Assembly (NCBI GenBank): GCA_947095535.1
Contig: OX352772.1
Location: forward strand, 106,681,672 to 106,745,671
Source: Poecilobothrus nobilitatus
Taxonomy: Eukaryota > Arthropoda > Insecta > Diptera > Dolichopodidae
DNA length: 64,000 nucleotides
Reading direction: 5' to 3'
Position 1 is the stretch's first letter; each line of letters opens with the position of its first letter. A model generated the notes under the pieces. It saw only the letters and a list, made by a program, of their open reading frames with translations, had not been told where the DNA came from and made no database searches. Positions 27,350 through 40,261 of this stretch are shown one piece after another. Both the position numbers and the translations under genes were made by a program.

Positions 27350-30311
27350 TCAATGATGCAAATAAAGATTCTTCTTTAAAGTAAGTTTAGAAAGTTCAAA
27401 ATTAATAGTTTGTTTATATTTATTAGATAAGGACATCATTCTATTTAGACGTTCGTGTTTTCCATAGTTAGTTCTATGAAATTGAACATAAAATATGTTA
27501 TGTGATCTTAATCTTGAAACTGGACAAAAGTCAATTCTATCAAGTAACTGAGAAGACACAATATTACCTTTTAGCAATTCTGTTAAGAATATTATATCAG
27601 CAACATCACGACGTTTTTCAAGAGTAGAAAGATTTAATAAGTTTAAACGATGCTCGTACGGTGGGAGATTATGCGGGTCTTCCCAAGAAAGGTGACGGAG
27701 AGCAAATCTGAGAAATTTTTTTTGAACAGATTCAACCCTATTAATATGTACTCTACATAACGGGCTCCACACCTGACTGGCATATTCTAAATTGGGTCTT
27801 ACCAAACAAGTATAAAGCGATTTAAACACATAAGGGTCTTGAAATTCTCTTGCCCAACTTTTAATAAAACCGAGCATTGAATTTGCTTTATTTAATATAT
27901 AGGTATAATGTAGCTGAAATGAAAGTTTACTGTCGAACAGTACTCCTAAATCTTTAATTGAAGAGACAGATGGAATAGGTTGATTATTAAAAGAATAAAT
28001 ATAGAATAAAGGGTTTGAACGGCGCGTAAAAGTAATAAAAGCACATTTGTTAATATTAAAAAGGAGATTATTGTTAATGCACCAATTATGGAAACGATTT
28101 AAATCTTCTTGCAATTCTAATGAATCATCTAACGATTTAATTTATTTAAAAATTTTCATATTATCGGCATAAATTTTAATTTGACTATTTAAAATTAAAG
28201 ACGTGATGTCATTAATCGAAATAATGAACAATAAAGGACCAAGATGACTACCTTGAGGAACACCAGTAGGAGCTATAAATGGAGCAGAAGTTCTAGAACT
28301 AAATAAAACAGAGTAGCTACGATCAGAAAGATAGGAACAACAGGAATCAATTTATAAAATAAGAGGGAAACCATAATTTTTTTAACTTAAAAATAATGAT
28401 ATTATGTGGAAGAAGATCGAAAGCTTTACTAAAGTCAGTGTAAATTACATCTGTTTGAAAACCATCCTCCATATTTTTGAGGAAAGTTGATGTTGACTCA
28501 ACCAGGTTGGTGACAGTGGATCTATTTTTCGTAAAGCCATGTTGAAGTGGTGACAAGAAATTCGTGCAATGATCATAAATAGAATCAAAAACAATTAGTT
28601 CAAAGAGTTTTGGAATTGCTCATTGTTTAGCTATTGGACGATAATTAGTTACGTCATTTTTTTGATCTTTTTTATGAATAGGTCTAATAAGACCAGTCTT
28701 CCAAATTGAAGGGAAAACTCCACAAGCTAATGAGTAATTAAATATAGTCGAAAGCGGGCCGGCTAAAGATACAGAACAATTTTTTAAAAATAAATTAGGA
28801 ATACCATCACTACCAGGACTAGGATTATCGTCAATTTTATTTAAATAGTTGCAAATCAAATTAGAATTTATATTAATATTAGTAAGTGTAGTTTTCGAAA
28901 AATTATCAAGATGATGGAAATTTGTTTCGTTTACAGAAAAAACCGGAGTAGTGTAACTAGATGCAAAAAAATCGCGAAAGAATTCAGAAATAACTTTAGA
29001 ATCGTTGCTGACAGTATTCTTATATTTAAAAAAAGCAGGGTATTGATCACTTTTTCTCTTAGAGTTCACAAATTTCCAAAATAGTTTCGGGTTGGTTTTG
29101 ATATTCGAGGACATATTAGAAACATAATTTGCGTAAAGATTATCTGCCATTAATTTAAATTCATTAAACAAGATCAGAAAATTATTATAATCGTGGTTCA
29201 AATTACTTTTGACAAATTTACGCCAAGCTGTTTTTTTTATTTTTTAAAGTTTTCAGATTTCTAGTAAATCAAGGCGGACTAATAATATTACTAGTATCAA
29301 CTACTAGAGGAATAAATCGAGAAATAGATAACAAGATAACTTCATAGAAGCTATTAACTGAGGCATTTATATCAGAAGAACTAATGAATGAAAAATCATA
29401 AGAATTTAAAAAATTATTAATATCAGCAAAATTAGCTTTTAAAAAATTAAAACGATATGAAAGAGCACAATCGACATGTACAGAGGAGAAAGAACAAAAA
29501 GTAAAGCAGATAGGCGGGTGATAAGGATCAATTTTTACTAATTCCATAGGACAACCAATAATAACTAGGTCATTCCAGTTTGTGGTGAAAATAAGGTCCA
29601 ATTGATTACCCCGATAATTATAAACCGAAGAACTTGTTGAAGATTAAAAGAATTTAAGGAATCGATAACTAAGCATTCAATATTGCTAATCAGTTCCTTC
29701 GGTACAAAGTAAGGTTCTTCATCATGGCCAACCCAACTAATATTAAGTAAATTAAAATCACCACATAATAAAATATCGTCATCTGCATTAATATTACTAA
29801 TGAACGATTCAATTACTAATAAGTATTTATAATAAAGATCAAAACTAGAAGCAGGCGGAATATAACAGTTAATAATGATTAAATTATTAGAGTGCAGTTT
29901 AACTTTTATAGCTATAATTTCGGTATCTTTAATTAATTCGCACTGAGAACAAATCAGTTCTGAAGAACAAATGGAATTTTTTGTAGCAATTAATACACCT
30001 CCACCTTTTGAAATATTATCAGGAAATAGCGTACCATATCTGTCTTTTCTAAAGACATTAAAAGATGATGAGAAAAGTTCCAAGTTATTAATTGAAGAAG
30101 TGAGCCACGTTTCTGTTAGAATAAAAATGTCAAACTCTAAAAGTGAAGAATTAGAGAAAACAGTTTTAGTTTTAGTACGCAGGCCTCGTACATTTTGATA
30201 GTAAATAGATAATTTAGAAGACGTAGTACAAGGGTTAGCTAAAGTATGTTGATATAGATTAATATTAACTAAATTTTCTCTGACTTGGGAGGGGACGAAA
30301 GTACTTATCAT
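27350..30311 (-). pseudogene. Non-LTR ORF2: endonuclease plus reverse transcriptase (broken)
   Basis: The apurinic-type endonuclease spans 29,565-30,311: LSIYYQNVRGLRTKTKT, FDIFILTETWLTSS, GGGVLIATKN and LLCGDFNLLNISW, all typical active-site blocks. The frame shifts near 29,600 and again near 29,230. RT starts at 29,201 (PSPGSDGIPN, FPSIWKTGLIRPIHKKDQKN, YRPIAKQ). It continues at 28,556 (HGFTKNRSTVTNLVE and DVIYTDFSKAFDLLPHN) and then GVPQGSHLGPLLF. The catalytic box reads YADN instead of YADD near 28,160. The tail is at 27,350-28,114 (LEYASQVWSPLC). No RNase H is visible. Confidence 0.85.
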
Positions 30312-32600
30312 GATTTTCTCTTACCCTTTGAAGATTGATAATTCTGTTAGAAGAAATGTGGGAGGCATATGATTCAAAATCCGTTAAAGCATTATCCGGT
30401 GAAATATTAAATGTTTCATGATATCTTATAAAAATTTTACGTAGTTCATTAACATCAGTTGGCAATCCTTCTTGTTGAATAGCAATTTTTAGAGATGTAT
30501 TGGTTTTGCCACCTATACATACATCATTAGGCTTATTATGAAGTCGGATGTTTTCAAAAATTCTACTATCCCTCAGTCTAACTAAAACATACCTACCGTT
30601 ATTGTTATCTTCTAATGATTTAAGTGTAACCTTAACAACAGGTGGCAAAAGAGGGTCTAAAATGGGTGGCATTGTAGGATTAACAATGGAAGTACTTGAT
30701 TGATGGGCAGAAACTTTTTTTGAAGGAGGTAATTTATAATTTGATGAACTGTTAGAAGAAGGATTGAAATTTGAACTGTTCGATACGTGGTAATTTTTAG
30801 GTAATATTGACGGTTTGCTATTAGGATTTAAGGTTTCACCTTGAACAAAATTTTGATATTTTGTCAGAGTGTTAGAAATGGATTGTTTAAATTTAGAAAT
30901 TTTAGTTTTAAGAAAAGAATCACTAACATGTTTATTTAGCAAGGATTTAGAGTATTCTTTACAGAGTGTACTATTGTTAGATTTAGATTTAAATTTTATT
31001 TTATTATTAGAAAAATACTGAGTATGATTAGTTTTGTTAGTAGTCGTTAAAGAATTATTATTAAAGGAATTTGTAGTATTAAAATGGTTAATATTATTAA
31101 ATGAAGGTGAAATAACTGTTGGTAGGTCGAGAAGGCTATTTATATTATTTTGATTATTGTTTACGTCAGTAGTATGATTAGATTTATTAGAATCAGTAGG
31201 AGGTGCAACTTTTGGCAAATCAAAAAGTCTGATTAAATCTTTATCATTTAAATTATTGTTAATTGTATGGTTAGAGTTACTAGCACTAGGAGGAGTAATT
31301 GTTGGTAAGTCCAGTAAACTAATTAAATCCTTGTTATTAGTAATTTTATTTGCGGTAAGATTTGTTTTATTAGTATCAATAGTGGAGTGGTTAGATAGAT
31401 CAGTAAGAATTTCAAAAAATCAGAATTTGCATCTATTAAACTTAATGGATATTTAAGGTTACCTTTAGCTTTTGGCTTAATTAATTTAAGAGGTAGACTT
31501 GAACTGGAGGACCACCAGACAGTAACAGCACCAATTTTGTTCCAAACGTATGCATTATCAGGATCCTGCAACAACTCCAAAGTTTTATACGGTCCAGTTT
31601 ATTTAAAGCAGCGATACTTTATATTTCTTTTTTTTATCCGATTAGGAGTAACACTAAGGCATGAGACAGTGATGACCCGGAACTCTTTTTTAATAAATTG
31701 AAGCATTTGAGCAACATCAAAGGAAGATGGGGCACCTTTGATGAGAAGTGATGCATTTATTAACTTCTCCTTATTAATTGAGGAAATATTAGAATTGTAT
31801 AATTTAGAAAGTCTGCAATTCCATTCATCTTCAGTCCATTTAGTACCAAATTTATGCAAAATAATAGGGCCTGTTTGAATACCTATTTCACGTGTATCCG
31901 GAATACAATGAGTCCCAATTTCACATGTTTTCGGAATATTTTGTATTTCTCCATGAAGTATTTCCGGAGCCCCTTGCGTCTTCAAGTTTTTGTGTTCACC
32001 AAGTACATCTAACAAAAATATATTTGAGGAGTTATGTACGGACTCCATCTTCTCTACAAAAGAGTCATACTGAGATGTCTGCAATTTCTTAACCGAAGAC
32101 AGGTCACTAGACATATTTCGGTGACTGGGACCCGCTTCGAAAATATCTATAATCTTGTTCTCAAAACTTTGGAAATGACTAGGAAGAGTTGACAGAAGAT
32201 CACTTTTGATTTTATTAATTGTGATGGAGATATCATTCCCCTGAACACCACTGCTTAGACAGGAAACACGACTGCATAATGAGTCAAACGATTTCGCCAT
32301 ATCTTGAAAAGCGTTCGAGTTGTTGACGATTGCATGGTTAGTTTTTGCAAACAGAGCAGATTTTTCATTGTCAAGATTTGCAATGACTTTATGGATGTTA
32401 TCAAACATACTTCGTAATAGGCCTTCATAATTTTGACAATCTGCACAAATAAAAAATGTTTCAAGAGATGGATGGTACCAATCTCTGCTAAGACCCATAC
32501 AAACACCATGTAACTTTCTTTTGCAAAAAGCTCTGCAAATGACAAACTTACTTTTTTTGTCATTATCGAAACAGTTTTCCAAATTACATTTAAAACTCAT
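30265..32600 (-). pseudogene. Non-LTR ORF1 with PHD-type zinc finger (frameshifted)
   Basis: The 333-codon first part (31,599-32,600) starts with a Cys-rich finger: FKCNLENCFDND, FVICRAFCKRKLHGVCMGL and FFICADCQNYEG. A coiled, Ser-rich linker follows. The frame shifts near 31,590 (next piece 31,323-31,580, YVWNKIGAVTVWW) and again near 31,250. The last piece (30,265-31,218) is Asn/Ser-rich and ends with VKVTLKSLEDNNNGRYVLVR and NISPDNALTDFESYASH. It overlaps ORF2 by 47 bases. CR1-type ORF1 proteins bind element RNA; the PHD finger is known from several such families. Confidence 0.75.
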
Positions 32601-32640
32601 TTTGACTTGAAAATTATTTAATGTTCAAAAATAAAATTGA

Positions 32641-33249
32641 TATTTAACAAAATTTATTTAGTTTATTAAAAAGTTTTTTTTTTTTTTAAATTTAAATAAG
32701 TTTATGGAAAAAGTAACGATAAATTGCTTAAGACTGTCGGTCAAGTTACACTTTAATTACAATTTTTTTTTTATATAAAATCCGGCCCAAGCCAAAACAG
32801 AACGAAGAAATAAAAATAAAAAAAAATAAAAAAGATTATAGTTCAGATATTAATGAATTAAAAATTTGATTAACTTAAAAAAATGAGTATCAAATTTCAC
32901 AAATATTTTTTTTTTGATTTAACTTAATACAACTTAAATTTTTATAAAAAACAATAAAATCGAAAGTTTAAGTAAATATAATATTAACAAATGTATCAAG
33001 TTTCCAAAAAAAAATTATTATTGGCACGGTTATTAACAGCTTTAGTTAAAGTAAAAACGCTAAGTAAACAATAACTAGGTACTCCTATATTTTAGAAATT
33101 AAAATTAGAATTTAAATTTAGAATGCGCGAAAAGCGTGTATTTCAGTAGACTGACAATATGATACTGATAATTAATTAATTAAATATAATATACACTATA
33201 AAAATCAGAATATGACGAATTGTCACAGTTCGGAGGGAAATAAACAATA
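32641..33249. other. AT-rich sequence upstream of the minus-strand non-LTR element
   Basis: No gene is visible. It may hold the 5' leader of the element at 27,063-32,640 and older debris. Poly-A and poly-T runs dominate. Confidence 0.4.
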
Positions 33250-33530
33250 CCTAGGTATAAATTATTTGTACCTAATTTTATTTAAACAAATTTGTGATCG
33301 AAAGATTGATGTGTACCAGTGATTAATGGTACACTCGATAAGTTATTCTTTACAGCAAGTAGAACGCCACCTCTTCGCGAACAATTTACAGATAGATAAT
33401 CACGATCCTGTAAATTGACCAATTACCATCAAGAATTTCCTCGTTTGTAAACGAATCGTTGAGCCATGTTTCAGTTAAAACTAATACACTGAAATTACAC
33501 GACTTGGCATCAACAAAAAGCTTCTTGAGC
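33250..33530 (-). pseudogene. Non-LTR endonuclease fragment (minus strand)
   Basis: On the minus strand, from the left arm at 33,530-33,600 downward, the text encodes the start of an endonuclease: FYHNCSGMRGKLKKLFVDAK, FSVLVLTETWLNDSF, and then SRRGGVLLAVKNN before it fades near 33,300. One frameshift is needed. It belongs to the same family as the plus-strand fragment starting at 33,880, so two copies meet head to head. Confidence 0.7.
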
Positions 33531-33987
33531 TTGCCTCTCATACCACTACAATTGTGGTAAAACATTTTAATATTGTTTTTGTTGTTGAAAGTTTGAGAGG
33601 TTTTTTTGGAGTAAGTAACGTTAGATAAAGAGATGAGATTTGATATACTATAATTATAATTATTATTATAATTATAATAATTACTATTATATTATAAATA
33701 TTATAATTATTATTATTATTATAATTATAATTATTTAATTATTATTATAATTATCTAATTATAATTATAATTATTATTATTATATTATTAATATTATAAT
33801 TATTATTATAATTAATTAATTAATTAATATAAAATATATATATAATAATTATAATAATAATTATAATTATAATATATCAAATCTCATCTCTTTATCTAAC
33901 GTTACTTACTCCAAAAAAACCTCTCAAACTTTCAACACAAACAATATTAAAATGTTTTACCACAATTGTAGTGGTATGAGAGGCAAG
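33530..33987. repeat. Inverted repeat with 118/115-bp arms around an AT tract
   Basis: The arm 33,530-33,647 is the reverse complement of 33,873-33,987. The difference is chiefly three extra bases in the left arm. The 225-bp centre is made of ATAATTATAATTATT-type repeats that are themselves nearly palindromic. Both arms carry the start of the same non-LTR endonuclease gene. Confidence 0.93.
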
Positions 33988-35785
33988 AGTTGACTGATAA
34001 TTTGTTATTACCGGTAAACTTTCATGACGAAATTGACTTCGGTCTTATTAGCGAGTTCTACGGTAACGATTTACATCAAATTATCAGTTATCCTAATAGT
34101 AATAATAAGTGGTTAGATCTTGCATTTTCAAATGCATATGATAGAGTGTCGGTTAAACTCGCTGGTGATATTGATAGTCTGTTTACTAACTCTGCTCATC
34201 ATAACGCACTTATTTTCAAGTTCTCCACTTCTATCCAACTCTTGGCCAAATCTTACAATAATGAAATTGTATACGATTTTTTTAATGCCTACTATCAAAG
34301 TATTAATTATGCTTTGTCACTAATCACATGGGACGAACTGTTAGTTCAACAGGATATCAATTTACTAATCTCTATCTTTTACTAAAATCTGTTTCAAATT
34401 ATTGATGCCTTTGTTCCTAAAATTCGCAAAAAGCATAAAACAACAGAACCATGGTTAGATAGAGATCTTAGGAACTTGAGAAATCGGCGCAATAAAATAT
34501 ACAAAAAACTTAAACTTCATGAAGCACTATGCGACGACTTGTTGAATATGTATAAGCAACTTGCAATTGAATTTAAACAAAAAGTTAATGCAGCATATGA
34601 AAACTATGCCACGGATATTGGCAACAAACTTGTTACTGATCCTAAAAAATTTATTTGGGTATCCCAATTCAATGATGTCAAAAGACAATGTGGTTTCTGA
34701 TTGCCCAAAAGAAATTTGTAACTTCTTTTCTGATCATTTTCAACAAGTTTATCGTCCAACAGCACCAGTTACTACTTCGACTAACTCCTTATCTAATAGA
34801 TCAAATTTGCTATTTACAGACGTGTATCGTTCTGAAAATGATATTCTTGAAACAAATTTTGAGCCTTGATATAAAAAAGGGTGCTGATCCGAACTTAATT
34901 CCTCCAATCGTGTTACATAATTCCTCTCACAGTCTAATCTTCCCTCTTCATTTTATTTTCAATAAGTCACTTTCAATTGGAATTTTCCACAAAAATTAAA
35001 ATCCTTCCACTTAACCCCTATTTTTAAAGAAGGGGATAGAGAATCGGTGGAAAATTATCAAGGTATTGTAATCCTTTCGATTATACCTAAATTATTTGAA
35101 AAAATTGTCGTTGATAGAATTACTCCTATCATAAATGCAAAACTAAATGAACAACAACATGGTTTCAGAAAGGGTCGTTCTACTACAATGAACCTGATGG
35201 TTTATACATCTGAAATCCTGAATCAAATGGAGAAAGCGTATCAAGTTGATGCAATTTACATTGATTTTAGCAAAGCTTTCGATCGTGTAGATCACTTCAC
35301 TTTGCTAAATAAACTATCAACTTTTTCGGGTTCATTTCTTGAGTGGCTTAATTCTTATCTTTTAGAAAGAACTCAAAATGTTAAATTTCGTGGTGTATTA
35401 TTCAACACCATCGGGGTCACTTCCGGTGTACCGCGTAGTAGCCATTTAGGCGCGCTTCTATTTAATGTTTTTATTTCAGATCTATCGGAATATCTAAGCA
35501 ATATACCTCACATTTCATTATACCTCACAACAGTGCAATATACCTCACATCAGTGTTTGCTGATGACCTACAAATATATCAAGTGGTTAAAGATAATTCT
35601 GATGCAGCTAAACTTTTATCAAGCTTGGTGCACGTCAAATAAATTAGAGCTTCACATAAATGTAAGGTTATTAGCTTTGCACGTAAACGGTCTTCTTTAA
35701 TATATGACTACAAAATAGATAATTTAACTCTTGAAAGGGTTTTTAGCATTACTGATTTAGGAATTCTTCTCGATAATAAACTTTA
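33988..35785 (+). pseudogene. Internally deleted non-LTR ORF2 (plus strand)
   Basis: After the first few dozen endonuclease codons in the right arm the text jumps to the end of that domain (FHDEIDFGLISEFYGND, LDLAFSNAYDRVSV, 33,990-34,385), so most of the endonuclease is gone. Linker pieces follow at 34,476-34,700. RT is at 35,047-35,700: ENYQGIVILSIIPKLFEKIV, QQHGFRKGRSTTMNLMV, DAIYIDFSKAFDRVDH and GVPRSSHLGALLF in place of GVPQGS. The YADD region is frameshifted near 35,550. The tail stops at about 35,785 where LTR sequence begins. Non-functional. Confidence 0.8.
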
Positions 35786-36041
35786 TTAATTTTAATTTAT
35801 TATTACAATTTAGGTTCATTTAAGTTAACTGATTGATTATGAGAATTAGGTCATGAATAATTACTTGTATAGATGTATAGCAAAAGTAAAAATGATAGTG
35901 TCCAATTTCATTTAAAATAACGTTCGAAGTTATGTTATGTTATTATATGGGAAAATATTCTGTTATGTTTAAACATGAATTAAAGTTGATGAACTTGAAT
36001 TAGTTGGGCAACTTTTGTTGTTAGAATGAGGTGACATAACT
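35786..36041 (-). mobile_element. 3' LTR of an errantivirus-like (gypsy-type) element
   Basis: On the minus strand the sequence AGTTATGTCACCTCATTC directly follows a polypurine tract. Errantivirus LTRs commonly begin AGTTA. An AATAAA polyadenylation-type signal is present near the far end. The inner border is clear and the outer border, about 35,786-35,800, is approximate. No matching 5' LTR exists in the window. Confidence 0.6.
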
Positions 36042-36043
36042 AC

Positions 36044-36055
36044 TCCCCCCCTTAA
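36044..36055 (-). promoter_or_regulatory. Polypurine tract of the errantivirus-like element
   Basis: TTAAGGGGGGGAG on the minus strand lies immediately before the LTR start. It would prime plus-strand DNA synthesis in reverse transcription. Confidence 0.65.
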
Positions 36056-36059
36056 ATTA

Positions 36060-38848
36060 AAGATTCTTCTGAGTCTGCTTAATAACTTTCATTAAATTTG
36101 TCAGTCTAAGCTTACAAAAGATTATTGCAGAAAGTACTATACAAATAATTATTATAATTACAATGATTGTTTCTATAATATAATATTTAGCTTTTGGTTG
36201 GTATTTGAGTTCCACAATTATTTTTTGAATTACAAAACTTTGTTTAAATTCTTTTTAATTATTTAAAATTGTATCATTATTCATTTTTACAGAACAATTA
36301 TTAAAGCTTATTAACCAATTTCCACTTGAAATAAATCTTCTTTCGTCACAATTACTGATTAAATTTTGGTTTTTACATAATATTATCCCTTCCTGGATTT
36401 CAATAATTTCTGATACATTAATATTTTGTTACAATTGGATTTTGAAACACAATTATTTAATAATTTTAAATTTCTTAATTCTAAGTTTTCGATATAATTA
36501 AAAGTTTTATTTTTATAATTTATTATAAATTTTTGATCAAACATTAATTCATTATTGTTATTATTTGTCATTGAAATGAGCAAATATTTTTGTACTGATA
36601 TTATTTTGTTAGGTACTTTAATTACAAAAATTATCTTTTCAAAATTATCAATGATAGTTCCAAGTTTAATATTTTGCAATTTATATAAGTCAATATTATA
36701 TTCGGTTATTTCGTCATTAGTTAGTTTATTACTATGAATTATACCTGACCTAGAAGAGGAAATTTTATCTTGTATATGTTCCACATTGTCTTGCAAAATT
36801 TTGAGCTTAATTGTTTGTTTAAAAAGTATTTTATTGTCTTTACTGATCTCATTTAATTTCCCGTTAATGATGGTTCTGTCTTTTTCCATTATATTTTGAA
36901 GTTTTACAAAAGTATCATTAAAGTGCTGATTTACTTTTATTTGTGAATTTAGATTTACTGTATTATTATGATTGTTTGAGTCTAAAATTCCTCTATTTCT
37001 ACTCTTCCTGTGTCGTCCATTGTTCCGTAAATCCTCCGTTTAGACCTCTTTGTTTTCTATGTGGTATTAATGTTTTTATTTAATTTTTAATAGTTTACTT
37101 TTTAATTACAAAACTTTGTTTAAATTCTTTTTAATTATTTAAAATTGTATCATTATTCATTTTTACAGAACAATTATTAAAGCTTATTAACCAATTTCCA
37201 CTTAAAATAAATCTTCTTTCGTCACAATTACTGATTAAATTTTGGTTTTTACATAATATTATCCCTTCCTGGATTTCAATAATTTCTGATACATTAATAT
37301 TTTGTTACAATTGGATTTTGAAACACAATTATTTAATAATTTTAAATTTCTTAATTCTAAGTTTTCGATATAATTAAAAGTTTTATTTTTATAATTTATT
37401 ATAAATTTTTGATCAAACATTAATTCATTATTGTTATTATTTGTCATTGAAATGAGCAAATATTTTTGTACTGATATTATTTTGTTAGGTACTTTAATTA
37501 CAAAAATTATCTTTTCAAAATTATCAATGATAGTTCCAAGTTTAATATTTTGCAATTTATATAAGTCAATATTATATTCGGTTATTTCGTCATTAGTTAG
37601 TTTATTACTATGAATTATACCTGACCTAGAAGAGGAAATTTTATCTTGTATATGTTCCACATTGTCTTGCAAAATTTTGAGCTTAATTGTTTGTTTAAAA
37701 AGTATTTTATTGTCTTTACTGATCTCATTTAATTTCCCGTTAATGATGGTTCTGTCTTTTTCCATTATATTTTGAAGTTTTACAAAAGTATCATTAAAGT
37801 GCTGATTTACTTTTATTTGTGAATTTAGATTTACTGTATTATTATGATTGTTTGAGTCTAAAATTCCTCTATTTCTACTCTTCCTGTGTCGTCCATTGTT
37901 CCGTAAATCCTCCGTTTAGACCTCTTTGTTTTCTATGTGGTATTAATGTTTTTATTTAATTTTTAATAGTTTATTTTTTAATTACAAAACTTTGTTTAAA
38001 TTCTTTTTAATTATTTAAAATTGTATCATTATTCATTTTTACAGAACAATTATTAAAGCTTATTAACCAATTTCCACTTAAAATAAATCTTCTTTCGTCA
38101 CAATTACTGATTAAATTTTGGTTTTTACATAATATTATCCCTTCCTGGATTTCAATAATTTCTGATACATTAATATTTTGTTACAATTGGATTTTGAAAC
38201 ACAATTATTTAATAATTTTAAATTTCTTAATTCTAAGTTTTCGATATAATTAAAAGTTTTATTTTTATAATTTATTATAAATTTTTGATCAAACATTAAT
38301 TCATTATTGTTATTATTTGTCATTGAAATGAGCAAATATTTTTGTACTGATATTATTTTGTTAGGTACTTTAATTACAAAAATTATCTTTTCAAAATGAT
38401 CAATGATAGTTCCAAGTTTAATATTTTGCAATTTATATAAGTCAATATTATATTCGGTTATTTCGTCATTAGTTAGTTTATTACTATGAATTATACCTAA
38501 CCTAGAAGAGGAAATTTTATCTTGTATATGTTCCACATTGTCTTGCAAAATTTTGAGCTTAATTGTTTGTTTAAAAAGTATTTTATTGTCTTTACTGATC
38601 TCATTTAATTTCCCGTTAATGATGGTTCTGTCTTTTTCCATTATATTTTGAAGTTTTACAAAAGTATCATTAAAGTGCTGATTTACTTTTATTTGTGAAT
38701 TTAGATTTACTGTATTATCATGATTGTTTGAGTCTAAAATTCCTCTATTTCTACTCTTCCTGTGTCGTCCATTGTTCCGTAAATCCTCCGTTTAGACCTC
38801 TTTGTTTTCTATGTGGTATTAATGTTTTTATTTAATTTTTAATAGTTT
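36060..38848 (-). pseudogene. Errantivirus-like envelope gene remnant, central part in three tandem copies
   Basis: On the minus strand, a run of hydrophobic residues near 36,090-36,190 looks like the C-terminal membrane anchor of an Env protein, followed by a short tail. Upstream, three 168-codon frames (36,383-36,889, 37,259-37,765 and 38,135-38,641) encode the same coiled, Asn/Lys-rich ectodomain segment with Cys in SKSNCNK. They are identical except for two substitutions in the third. Each is preceded by a basic cleavage-like patch and a degraded fusion-peptide region with stops. The identity as an insect errantivirus Env (baculovirus F-like) is inferred from layout next to PPT and LTR. 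It is a relic without function. Confidence 0.6.
36228..38848. repeat. Three tandem copies of an 876-bp unit
   Basis: Units start with AATTACAAAACTTTGTTTAA at 36,228, 37,104 and 37,980, exactly 876 bases apart, and the third ends 8 bases short at 38,848. The copies differ at only a handful of sites (for example TTTACTTTTT/TTTATTTTTT at the junction, and a G/A at 37,204). Such near identity means a very recent amplification or an assembly artefact. Confidence 0.95.
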
Positions 38849-39632
38849 CTACTTGATGTTCTACAGTAATATAAGACAACAGCAAAATGTAAAAAATACA
38901 AGGTCAATTTCATCTCACAACGACAATCAGAGGAGCGAGAGGAACAATGAAAACGATACAGTTAAAGTTAGCAATAGCAACAAAGATAGAAATCATCAGC
39001 AGCATGTTGATAAGAACTTAAAATTAACTACTGAAGTAAGTTTCGCAAATAATAATAATAAAACATTAAAATTACCACCAATAAATGTAATAGGTCAAGA
39101 GCCTAATGACGTAATTAGAATTTGAATTGATATTAAAAATTGATAAGAAAAACTTTTATATTAAAAAATTAAATAATAATAAACATGCTGTTTATGTAGA
39201 AGGCTTGGAAAATTTCGGAATATCAAAAAATCGGACTTGGTAAAAAATAGAAAAATAAACAAACAACAAGTACTAAATGCTCAACATATACACAAATAAT
39301 ACTTTTGCTCAACTATTTAATCATAGTAATGCACAAAATGTTAATACTAATGAACTAAATGATTAATAAAAATTCTAAAATAAAAATTATATTATTAAAT
39401 ATTAATTCATTAATATCGATGCAAGAAAAAACACTCCCTATCACTGCTCTTGAAAGCAGAAAAGCCAAATATAATTTTAATTAACGAAACAAATCTTAAT
39501 GAAAATCACATATTAACAGTCAATAAATATAATACAATACGAAATGGTAAAAAAGAAGGAAATAGGGGTACTACAATACTAATAACAAAACACATAAGAT
39601 ACATAATTGTAAAGAAGAATAAAACTTCTTAA
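38849..39632 (+). pseudogene. Fragment of the CCHC-type non-LTR element
   Basis: The frame 38,853-39,125 ends LKLPPINVIGQEPNDVIRI, matching LAPINVIDQEPKDLIKI in the ORF1 at 48,481. The zinc-knuckle region is deleted. The text continues with FAQLFNHSN and then the endonuclease start (39,450-39,632: EKPNIILINETNLNE, YNTIRNGKKEGNRGTTILI), which matches 50,080-50,220. The piece is heavily shortened. It abuts the errantivirus triplication directly. Confidence 0.7.
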
Positions 39633-40261
39633 ATTTAAATAAATTTTCAAAACAAATATTTATATATAAAATGGATTATTTTCAGAAACATTCATTACAT
39701 TATTACAATAAAACTTTAAATCTTATTTTATACATCCAATATTTTCTTTACGCTGAGATATTTTTAAACTATACAGAAGCGAATTCACGCTAGTGGCGTA
39801 TAGTTATATATAAATTGATTCTTAAATTTAACTTAATGCTAATAAAAAAAAGTGTGGGGATTTACAAAAATAATATTATTTTATGCATGAACAAAACGGA
39901 TTAATAGAACAGCATAATTAGTTTTATTTTTATTTTATTTTTATTTTTATATTGTTATATATTCATCTCAAAGGAGCCCAGTCGCTCGTACAGAGTATAT
40001 AATAGATAATTATAAAGTATTTATAAGTAAAATTTAAAATATAAAATTCAGTGCTTAAAAAAAATTAATATAGACCAATTAAAACTAATGTAATGTAGAA
40101 AACTGTAGAGAAATTGTAGTTCTATATGCTTATGAAGTAGATATTTAGTGCAATAAAAATACACTTAAATATAAAAATAATTAATTCAATATAATTATGT
40201 ACATTTATTTACAAATTATAAGTTCATAAGTTAACCTAATAAAGTACTATTTATATTAAAT
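39633..40261. other. AT-rich sequence without a gene
   Basis: I see no reading frame, repeat array or terminus in this stretch apart from short poly-A and ATTTTT runs. Confidence 0.4.

Larger units (their letters stand above)
27063..32640 (-). mobile_element. Nearly full-length CR1/Jockey-like non-LTR retrotransposon
   Basis: Read leftward, the element has an AT-rich leader, ORF1 with a PHD finger (30,265-32,600), ORF2 with endonuclease and reverse transcriptase (27,350-30,311), and a 3' tail of TAAA units at about 27,063-27,086. Tail and RT match the fragments nested in the Maverick B integrases (45,541 and 55,080), so this family was active in the genome. Several frameshifts and a changed RT catalytic box show that this copy is dead. 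Confidence 0.85.

Noticed and set aside
36383..38641. Three identical 168-codon frames as a tandem gene family.
   Set aside because: They start within a longer env-like text, lack their own promoters and stops of a normal gene, and lie next to a PPT and LTR.
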